Assembly (NCBI RefSeq): GCF_017573465.1 | Contig: NZ_JAGEPF010000024.1 | Coordinates: 62,001-126,000, forward strand | Length of the DNA stretch: 64,000 nucleotides | Reading direction: 5' to 3' | From: Actinomadura violacea | GTDB taxonomy: Bacteria > Actinomycetota > Actinomycetes > Streptosporangiales > Streptosporangiaceae | In this document: in pieces, positions 58,666-64,000 of the stretch | How the letters are laid out: each line of letters begins with the position of its first letter | Numbering within the stretch: the first letter of the stretch is position 1 | Program-made: the position numbers and the translations under genes | Notes under the pieces: model-generated | Database searches by the model: none | Seen by the model: only the letters and a program-made list of their open reading frames with translations | Told to the model about the DNA's origin: nothing

Positions 58666-59406
58666 GTGGAGGGGCCGTTCATGCGGATCGAGGACAGCGG
58701 GCTGGTGGTGCCGCTGCGCCCCGACGTAACGACGGTCGGGAGAGGGAGAGGAGTCGACATCCGCCTCGACGACCCGAGTGTGTCCCGTTTGCACGCCGAG
58801 ATCGTGCGGCGCGGCCCGTACGTCTACGTCGTCGACATGGGCCTGTCCCGCAACGGGACCCGTGTCAACGGCCGGCCGATCGCCCGCCGTGTGCTGGAGG
58901 ACGGTGACGTCGTGAGCTTCGGCACGGCGCGCTGCCGGATGGGGGGCATCCCCCGTGAGGAGGTCGACCCGGACGTCGAGCTGCGGCGTGCCGTCGCCCC
59001 CGAGCTCACCCGCCGCGAGGTCGACGTGCTGACCGCGCTGTGCCGTCCCGCCCTGTCCGACGAGGCGTTCGTGGCCCCCGCCACGGCGCGCGACATCGCG
59101 GGGGAGCTGGTCGTGACCGAGGCCGCGGTGAAGCAGCACCTGCTGCGGCTCTACCAGAAGTTCCGGATCCCCGAGGGGGCCAACCGGCGCACCCGGCTGG
59201 CCAACGAGGTCATCGCGATGGGGCTGGTCCGGCCGCTGCCGCCGGTCCACGTGCCCCAGCAGGGCCGCCCCCCGATCGACGGGCGTCCGCCGGGGATGCG
59301 GGGCCCGGCGGAGGCGCGCCGCCCGGGCGCGCCCGGGCACGCCTCCGGGCATCCCGCGGGTCCGGCCCGCGCCGCGCACACCGCGGCGGGCCGCCGGGCC
59401 AGCTGA
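58666..59406 (+). CDS. FHA-domain protein with C-terminal helix-turn-helix
   Basis: The 246-residue protein has a forkhead-associated domain at about residues 10-95 with all hallmark residues (TVGRGRGVDIRL, DPSVSRLHAEIV, SRNGTRVNG), so it should bind phospho-Thr peptides from Ser/Thr kinases. This is followed by a helical region at about 112-190 (LTRREVDVLTALCRP ... TARDIAGELVVTEAAVKQHL) resembling a LuxR-type or SARP-type DNA-binding HTH, and a Pro/Ala/Gly tail. It therefore may couple kinase signalling to transcription; the partner kinase is not in the window. GTG at 58666 follows GGGAGGA; ATG 58681 is an alternative. Confidence 0.85.
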   Translation: MEGPFMRIEDSGLVVPLRPDVTTVGRGRGVDIRLDDPSVSRLHAEIVRRGPYVYVVDMGLSRNGTRVNGRPIARRVLEDGDVVSFGTARCRMGGIPREEVDPDVELRRAVAPELTRREVDVLTALCRPALSDEAFVAPATARDIAGELVVTEAAVKQHLLRLYQKFRIPEGANRRTRLANEVIAMGLVRPLPPVHVPQQGRPPIDGRPPGMRGPAEARRPGAPGHASGHPAGPARAAHTAAGRRAS

Positions 59407-59515
59407 GCGTGCGGTCGCCCTCATCGGCAGCGCGAACGAGGGCGATCGCCAGGCCCGCCCGAGCGGGGCCGCGTTAGTGACGGCGCGGCTCCGCCCGGGA
59501 AAGGTCTTCGGCTCG

Positions 59516-59560
59516 TGCGTGAGGGCCGCCACCGCCGGTGTCGGTGGCGGCCCTCACGCA
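59516..59560. terminator. bidirectional terminator between FHA gene and folD
   Basis: Nineteen-base perfect arms (TGCGTGAGGGCCGCCACCG and complement) with a 7-nt loop lie between the convergent genes. Confidence 0.82.
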
Positions 59561-59573
59561 TGTCCGGAACAGG

Positions 59574-60419
59574 TCAGGACCGCTCGGCGGCCTCGACGAC
59601 GTTCTGCAGGAGCATCGCGCGGGTCATCGGGCCGACGCCGCCGGGGTTCGGGGCGACCCAGCCGGCGACCTCGCGGACGTCGGCGGCGACGTCGCCGGTG
59701 AGCTTGCCGTCGACGCGGGAGACGCCGACGTCCAGCACGGCGGCGCCGGGCTTGACCATGTCGCCGCCGATCAGCCCGGGGACGCCGGCGGCGGCGACCA
59801 CGATGTCGGCGTTGCGGGTGTGCGCGGCGAGGTCACGGGTGGCGGTGTGGCAGAGGGTCACGGTCGAGTTCTCGGTGCGGCGGGTCAGCAGCAGGCCGAG
59901 CGCGCGGCCGACGGTGATGCCGCGGCCGACGACGGTCACCTCGGCGCCCTTGAGCGGGACGTCGTAGTGGCGCAGCAGCTCGATGATGCCCTTCGGGGTG
60001 CAGGGCAGCGGGCCGGGCTGCATGAGGACGAGCCGCCCGAGGTTCGTCGGGTGCAGGCCGTCGGCGTCCTTCGCCGGGTCGATCAGCTCCAGGACGCGCT
60101 GCTCGTCCAGGCCCTTGGGAAGCGGCAGCTGGACGATGTAGCCGGTGCAGGCCGGGTCGGCGTTGAGCTCGGCGACGGCGCGCTCGACGTCGTCCTGACT
60201 GGCGGTCGCCGGCAGGTCGCGGCGGATGCTCTCGATGCCCACCTCGGCGCAGTCGCGGTGCTTCATGTTGACGTAGGAGTGGCTGCCGGGGTCGTCGCCC
60301 ACCAGGACGGTGCCGAGCCCCACGGACACGCCGCGGTCGCGCAGTGCCTCGACGCGGCGCTTGAGGTCGGAGCGGATCTCGGCGGCCAGGGCCTTGCCGT
60401 CCAGAATCTGTGCGGTCAT
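59574..60419 (-). CDS. folD: bifunctional methylenetetrahydrofolate dehydrogenase / methenyltetrahydrofolate cyclohydrolase
   Basis: The 281-residue FolD interconverts 5,10-methylene-, methenyl- and 10-formyl-THF with NADP. Motifs: GDDPGSHSYVNMKHRDCAE (catalytic Tyr and Lys of YxxxK), YIVQLPLPKGLDEQ, PCTPKGIIELLRHY, VVGRGITVGRALGLLL (cofactor loop) and APNPGGVGPMTRAML. Its 10-formyl-THF is consumed by PurN and PurH, encoded 1.3 kb upstream. ATG at 60419. The leader carries a ZTP (pfl) riboswitch, so expression should rise when 10-formyl-THF is short and ZMP/ZTP accumulates. Confidence 0.97.
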   Translation of the reverse strand: MTAQILDGKALAAEIRSDLKRRVEALRDRGVSVGLGTVLVGDDPGSHSYVNMKHRDCAEVGIESIRRDLPATASQDDVERAVAELNADPACTGYIVQLPLPKGLDEQRVLELIDPAKDADGLHPTNLGRLVLMQPGPLPCTPKGIIELLRHYDVPLKGAEVTVVGRGITVGRALGLLLTRRTENSTVTLCHTATRDLAAHTRNADIVVAAAGVPGLIGGDMVKPGAAVLDVGVSRVDGKLTGDVAADVREVAGWVAPNPGGVGPMTRAMLLQNVVEAAERS

Positions 60420-60443
60420 GCATGCCTCCGCGGTGTCTCGCCA

Positions 60444-60555
60444 GGGACCGAGCCCGGCTCGAGGTCCCGTCCACCCAGGCGCGCGGTGTCCGGACTGTCG
60501 TTCGCTCCCCGGTGGTGATCCACCTTGACCGCGCCAGTCGCGTCGAGACCCCATG
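60444..60555 (-). promoter_or_regulatory. ZTP (pfl motif) riboswitch in the folD leader
   Basis: On the minus strand the conserved pfl pieces occur in order: GGGTCTCGACG (complement of 60541-60551), CGACTGGCGC (60531-60540), a GGTGG-atca-CCACC stem (60511-60524), GGGGAGCG (60503-60510), and 3' CGCGCGCCTGGGTGG ending at 60471, the second conserved half. A hairpin GGGACCTCGAGC / GCTCGGTCCC (60444-60468) follows 25 nt before the folD ATG and is a good expression platform. folD is a known target of this class, which senses ZTP/ZMP (the PurH substrate). Exact ends are approximate. Confidence 0.8.
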
Positions 60556-60644
60556 GTAGCCGTCCGCGCGGCCCGGGCGGCGGCGGCGAGTGGCTCGCGG
60601 AAATCGCCGTGAAGTGGCCCTGCCAGGCGCTGAGCGGCCCCGCA

Positions 60645-60650
60645 TAGCGT
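60645..60650 (+). promoter_or_regulatory. -10 box of a probable leaderless promoter (GNAT gene)
   Basis: TAGCGT followed by exactly 7 nt and the ATG at 60658, with no ribosome site. Confidence 0.6.
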
Positions 60651-60657
60651 GGACGCC

Positions 60658-61251
60658 ATGAGCGACGAATGGTTCGACCAACCCGTGCTGACCGGGCGTT
60701 ACGTGCGACTTGAGCCCCTTTCCCTGGACCATGTGGACGGGCTGTTCGAGGCGTCGAAGGAGCCGTCGATCTGGACGTGGAAGAACGAGCGGCAGCCGGA
60801 GACCGTAGACGCGCTGCGTGCCTGGGTCGAGAAGGCGCTGGAGGGGTGCGAGCGCGGGCTGCGGCTGCCGTTCGCGCAGGTCGACGTGGCGACCGGGGAG
60901 GTCGCGGGGAGCACGTCGTACTACGAGATCGCGCCGCACGACCGGGGGCTGTGCATCGGGCACACCTGGCTGGGGGCGCGCTGGCAGCGGACGGGGTTCA
61001 ACACCGAGGCGAAGCTGCTGCTGCTCCAGCGGGCCTTCGACGACCTGGGGGCGATCCGGGTCGGCTGGCACACGCACGTCCGCAACGAGCGGTCGCGGGC
61101 GGCGATCGAGCGCCTCGGCGCGTCGTTCGAGGGGATCCACCGCAAGCACCGCGTCCGCGCGGACGGCTCGATCCGGGACACCGCCGTCTATGCGATGACC
61201 GACGACGACTGGCCGGAGGCGTCGAAGGCGCTGCGCGCCAAGCTGCACTGA
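60658..61251 (+). CDS. GNAT-family N-acetyltransferase (RimJ/RimL type)
   Basis: The 197-residue acetyl-CoA-dependent transferase starts MSDEWFDQPVLTGRYVRLEP. It has the RimJ/RimL-like core: STSYYEIAPHDRGLCIGHTWL, acetyl-CoA loop region GARWQRTGFNTEAKLLLLQ, and NERSRAAIERLGASFEGIHR (the N-x-x-S-x-x-x-x-E motif of this class). Substrate (ribosomal protein, amino acid or small amine) cannot be told. ATG at 60658 stands 7 nt after a TAGCGT box and lacks a Shine-Dalgarno, suggesting leaderless translation. It is divergent from folD and convergent with a small membrane protein gene. Confidence 0.85.
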   Translation: MSDEWFDQPVLTGRYVRLEPLSLDHVDGLFEASKEPSIWTWKNERQPETVDALRAWVEKALEGCERGLRLPFAQVDVATGEVAGSTSYYEIAPHDRGLCIGHTWLGARWQRTGFNTEAKLLLLQRAFDDLGAIRVGWHTHVRNERSRAAIERLGASFEGIHRKHRVRADGSIRDTAVYAMTDDDWPEASKALRAKLH

Positions 61252-61279
61252 GCGCGCGCCGGCGGCGGGCCGGGCTGCG

Positions 61280-61456
61280 CTAGTCGTCGGCGCTTTCGCG
61301 GCGGGCGAGGAGGCGGTCGGTGCCGTGCCAGCCGAGCTGCCCGGCGAGGATCGCGGCGAGCACCGCGGCCACCAGCCCGACGGCCTGCCGCGACTCCATC
61401 AGCAGCGCGTCGGCCTGGCCGATGTGGGCGACCAGGAAGGTCGTCAGCGAGTCCAT
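61280..61456 (-). CDS. small single-pass membrane protein (58 residues)
   Basis: MDSLTTFLVAHIGQADALLM starts a 58-residue product with one hydrophobic segment at about 25-43 (AVGLVAAVLAAILAGQLGW), then a charged tail TDRLLARRESADD. GGGAGGC stands 5 nt before the ATG at 61456 and the frame ends TAG at 61280; these make a better gene than the longer overlapping Arg/Pro-rich frame. It lies downstream of the purH terminator and so has its own promoter. Function unknown; no family recognised. Confidence 0.6.
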   Translation of the reverse strand: MDSLTTFLVAHIGQADALLMESRQAVGLVAAVLAAILAGQLGWHGTDRLLARRESADD

Positions 61457-61547
61457 TCGCGCCTCCCAACGGATGATCGCGCCGGGGTCAAGGAACGGTC
61501 ATGGGGCGCGGCCAGCCAGAGGCTACCTCCCACCGTCCGATGCAAAA

Positions 61548-61585
61548 GACGGCCGGTGCGGGACCAACGTCCCGCACCGGCCGTC
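61548..61585 (-). terminator. intrinsic terminator downstream of purH
   Basis: Seventeen-base perfect arms (GACGGCCGGTGCGGGAC and complement) with a CAAC-type tetraloop. On the minus strand the hairpin is followed by TTTTGC, a short U-tract. Confidence 0.88.
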
Positions 61586-61753
61586 CTCAAGCCCAGCGGT
61601 CGACGGCCTCAACGTTGCGATCGCGAGCGAAGCCGGATTCGAGCTTGCGAGAATCCGATCGCGCAGCGAGCCCCCAGGGCGAGTCGGAGCGATGCAGCGA
61701 TCGCCGATCATCCGTTGAAGGGAGGGCCTCCAGGGCCCGACCGCCGAGGATGA

Positions 61754-63319
61754 TCAATGAAAGAAGTGCCGCGTGCCGGTGAAGTACATGGTGACGCCGG
61801 CCTTGGTGGCGGTCTCGATGGCCAGTTCGTCGCGGATGGAGCCGCCCGGCTGGACGACGGCCTTGACGCCGGCTTCGAGGAGCACCTCCAGCCCGTCCGG
61901 GAACGGGAAGAACGCGTCGGACGCGGCGACCGACCCGCGCGCGCGCTCGTCGCCGGCGCGCGCCACCGCGAGGCGGGCGGAGTCGACGCGGTTGACCTGG
62001 CCCATGCCGACGCCGACGGTGGCGCCGCCGGAGGCCAGCAGGATCGCGTTGGACTTCACCGCGCGGACGGCCCGCCACGCGAATGCCAGGTCGCGCAGGG
62101 TGTCCTCGTCGGCGGCGTCGCCGCACTTGAGCTCCCAGCCGGACGGGTCGTCGCCGGGCGCGTCGACCCGGTCGACGGTCTGCACGAGCAGGCCGCCGTC
62201 GATCCGCCGCGACTCGGTGGCGCCGCCGGGGGCGTCCGGGCAGATCAGCAGCCGGGTGTTCTTGAACCGGTTCTTCAGCACGGTGACGGCCTCGTCCTCG
62301 AAGGACGGGGCGACGACGACCTCGGCGAAGCTGCCGGTGATCTGCTCCGCCATCGCGGCGGTGACCGGCCGGTTCGCGGCGATCACGCCGCCGTAGGCGG
62401 ACGCGGGGTCGCATTCGAGGGCGAGCCGGTGGGCGGTGGCGATGTCGGCGCCGACGGCGATGCCGCACGGGTTGGCGTGCTTGATGATCGCGACGCAGGG
62501 GTCGGTGAAGTCGTAGGCGGCGCGGCGGGCGGCGTCGGTGTCCACGTAGTTGTTGTAGGACATCTCCTTGCCGTAGATCTGCTCCGCGCCCGCGAGGCCC
62601 GTCTCGCCCGGCACCCGGTACAGGGCGGCGCGCTGGTGCGGGTTCTCGCCGTACCGCAGCGCGTTCGACCGCTCCCAGGTGGCGCCGATGAAGTCCGGCC
62701 ACCGCGTCTCGGCGGCCTGCTCGTCGGGCGCGTACTCGCTCGCGAACCAGGACGCCACGGCGACGTCGTAGGACGCGGTGTGCTTGTAGGCGAGGGCGGC
62801 GAGGCGGCGCCGCTGCTCGATCGTGAACCCGCCCGCCTTCACCGCGTCGAGGACGTCGCCGTACGCGGACGGGTCGACGACGACGGCGACGGACGCGTGG
62901 TTCTTCGCCGCGGCGCGCACCATCGTCGGCCCGCCGATGTCGATCTGCTCGACGCACTCGTCGGGCCCGGCGCCGGACGCGACGGTCGCCGCGAACGGGT
63001 ACAGGTTCACCACGGCCAGGTCGAACGGCTCGACGGCCAGGTCGTCGAGCTGCTGGAGGTGGTCCTCCTTGCGCCGGTCGGCGAGCAGGCCCGCGTGCAC
63101 CTTCGGGTGCAGGGTCTTGACCCGGCCGTCCAGGCACTCGGGGAACCCGGTGAGCTTCTCCACCTTCATCACCGGCACCCCGGCGGCGGAGATCCGGCCC
63201 GCCGTGGAGCCGGTGGAGACGATCTCCACCCCGGCCTCGTGCAGTCCCCGGGCCAGCTCCTCCAGCCCGGTCTTGTCGTACACGCTGATCAGCGCCCGCT
63301 TGATCGCCACCCGACTCAC
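61754..63319 (-). CDS. purH: AICAR transformylase / IMP cyclohydrolase
   Basis: The 521-residue bifunctional enzyme performs the last two steps of IMP synthesis, using 10-formyl-THF. The N-terminal MGS-like cyclohydrolase (about 1-145) has ALISVYDKTGLEELARGL, STGSTAGRISAAG and GRVKTLHPKVHAG. The C-terminal transformylase has NALRYGENPHQRAALYR, SYNNYVDTDAA, IIKHANPCGIAVG (catalytic Lys-His) and PFPDGLEVLLEAGVKAVVQPGGS; the product ends at TGTRHFFH. Its GTG start overlaps the purN stop (GTGA), so translation is coupled. An intrinsic terminator lies 170 bp downstream. Its substrate ZMP is the direct precursor of the signal read by the folD riboswitch. Confidence 0.97.
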   Translation of the reverse strand: MSRVAIKRALISVYDKTGLEELARGLHEAGVEIVSTGSTAGRISAAGVPVMKVEKLTGFPECLDGRVKTLHPKVHAGLLADRRKEDHLQQLDDLAVEPFDLAVVNLYPFAATVASGAGPDECVEQIDIGGPTMVRAAAKNHASVAVVVDPSAYGDVLDAVKAGGFTIEQRRRLAALAYKHTASYDVAVASWFASEYAPDEQAAETRWPDFIGATWERSNALRYGENPHQRAALYRVPGETGLAGAEQIYGKEMSYNNYVDTDAARRAAYDFTDPCVAIIKHANPCGIAVGADIATAHRLALECDPASAYGGVIAANRPVTAAMAEQITGSFAEVVVAPSFEDEAVTVLKNRFKNTRLLICPDAPGGATESRRIDGGLLVQTVDRVDAPGDDPSGWELKCGDAADEDTLRDLAFAWRAVRAVKSNAILLASGGATVGVGMGQVNRVDSARLAVARAGDERARGSVAASDAFFPFPDGLEVLLEAGVKAVVQPGGSIRDELAIETATKAGVTMYFTGTRHFFH

Positions 63320-64000
63320 CGGCCGAGCTCCCCTCGTTCCGTCTGACCTGGACTGCCGGACGGCCCGCCGTCCGGCGCGGCGCCGCCGGTCGTGCCGTCG
63401 CCGCAGGTTCTGCATTTCATCGAGACCCGCCGCCCCCGCGTGGTCCAGCCGTCGCGGGCCAGCCGTCCGACGACGTCGACCAGGAGCCGGCGCTCCACCT
63501 GCTTGATGCGCTCGTGCAGGGAGTCCTCGTCGTCATGCCAGCCCACGGTGACGGTCTCCTGGGCGATGACGGGTCCGGTGTCCACGCCTTCGTCGACGAA
63601 GTGAACCGTACAGCCCGTGACCTTCACCCCGTACGCCAGGGCGTCCCGTACCGCGTGCGCGCCGGGGAAGGAGGGCAGCAGCGCGGGGTGGGTGTTGACG
63701 ATCCGGCCGCCGAACCGGGCCAGCACCGCCGGGCCGAGGATCTTCATGAACCCGGCGGACACCACCAGGTCGGGCTCGTGCTCGGCGATCGCGGCGGCGA
63801 GGGCCTCGTCCCACTGCGCGCGGGACGCGAAGTCGGGGATGCGGAGCGTGAACGCGGGCAGTCCGGCGCTCTCGGCGCGCTCGGTGCCGCCGATCCCGTC
63901 GCGGTCGGCGCCCACGGCCACCACTTTCGCCCCGTAGGCTGGATCTGCGCAGGCGTCGAGCAGCGCTTGTAGGTTGGTCCCCGCGCCGGAGACGAGGACG
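63316..64000 (-). CDS. purN: phosphoribosylglycinamide formyltransferase, N-terminus outside window
   Basis: The visible 228 codons begin inside the N-terminal motif (VLVSGAGTNLQALLDACADP) and include the catalytic region VVSAGFMKILGPAVLARF, GRIVNTHPALLPSFPGAHAVRDALA (Asn/His of the active site) and VHFVDEGVDTGPVIAQETV (catalytic Asp). It transfers a formyl group from 10-formyl-THF to GAR in purine synthesis. After the normal end near VVGRLARDGWTTRGRRV the protein carries an unusual 33-residue tail with CRTC and many Gly, Pro and Ser, ending at the GTGA overlap with purH. Confidence 0.95.
   Translation of the reverse strand, partial: VLVSGAGTNLQALLDACADPAYGAKVVAVGADRDGIGGTERAESAGLPAFTLRIPDFASRAQWDEALAAAIAEHEPDLVVSAGFMKILGPAVLARFGGRIVNTHPALLPSFPGAHAVRDALAYGVKVTGCTVHFVDEGVDTGPVIAQETVTVGWHDDEDSLHERIKQVERRLLVDVVGRLARDGWTTRGRRVSMKCRTCGDGTTGGAAPDGGPSGSPGQTERGELGR

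Overview
The window is high-GC DNA (many GTG and a few TTG starts, strong third-position G/C bias, TANNNT -10 boxes) with actinomycete gene families throughout: DUF3017, DUF5313-like, SCO6745 family, a PF04672-type SAM methyltransferase, a quinone-reductase LpdA and an EccC/WXG100 pair. The set fits a Streptosporangiales/Thermomonosporaceae-type organism (Actinomadura-like). That genus guess is inference from gene content, not a search result. I see no rRNA, tRNA, CRISPR array or intact transposase.

Layout. 1-3.4 kb: start of a Tad/Flp pilus operon on the minus strand (cpaB, cpaE-like, tadA, tadB; the last runs off the edge). 3.6-5.4 kb: a TetR repressor divergent from an NAD-dependent epimerase, with two palindromic operators between them. 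5.6-10.5 kb: an orphan type VII secretion module, a 1505-residue EssC/EccC-like ATPase convergent with a WXG100 gene and separated from it by back-to-back hairpins. 10.8-15.8 kb: a secreted protein, the cysteine-less ribosomal protein bL31B, the acyl-CoA carboxylase alpha chain, a frameshifted secreted Gly-rich membrane protein and a small membrane protein. 15.8-23.8 kb: LpdA, a GGCT-fold protein, purine nucleoside phosphorylase, phosphohexomutase, a tandem pair of methyltransferases, a PH-domain protein and adenosine deaminase.

23.9-31.6 kb is an accessory block set inside an otherwise conserved nucleoside-salvage neighbourhood. It holds a cupin, a lipoprotein pair, a broken WXG-like/DUF1023 pair, a nucleotidyltransferase, a DUF222-HNH (13E12-type) endonuclease gene, a 30-bp palindrome, a 174-nt nested inverted-repeat structure, an SCO6745 family gene with two operator-like repeats and one unknown gene. 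This is the least ordinary part of the window.

31.6-39.0 kb: thymidine phosphorylase, cytidine deaminase and a complete BmpA-type nucleoside ABC importer (two permeases, double ATPase, lipoprotein). With pnp, phosphohexomutase and add this forms a nucleoside uptake and salvage region. 39.3-50.1 kb: M20 amidohydrolase, YbdK-type glutamate-cysteine ligase, D-Ala-D-Ala carboxypeptidase, YihY/BrkB membrane protein, 2H phosphoesterase, trpS, a CBS/CorC protein, galE-galK. 50.1-55.3 kb: an HSP90-like ATPase translationally coupled to a TPR protein, and a membrane protein. 55.4-64 kb: mdh, icd, DUF3017, an FHA-HTH protein, folD behind a ZTP (pfl-type) riboswitch, a GNAT acetyltransferase, an unlisted 58-residue membrane protein, and purH-purN. 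FolD makes the 10-formyl-THF that PurN and PurH consume, so a riboswitch sensing the PurH substrate analogue ZTP links the two halves of this block.
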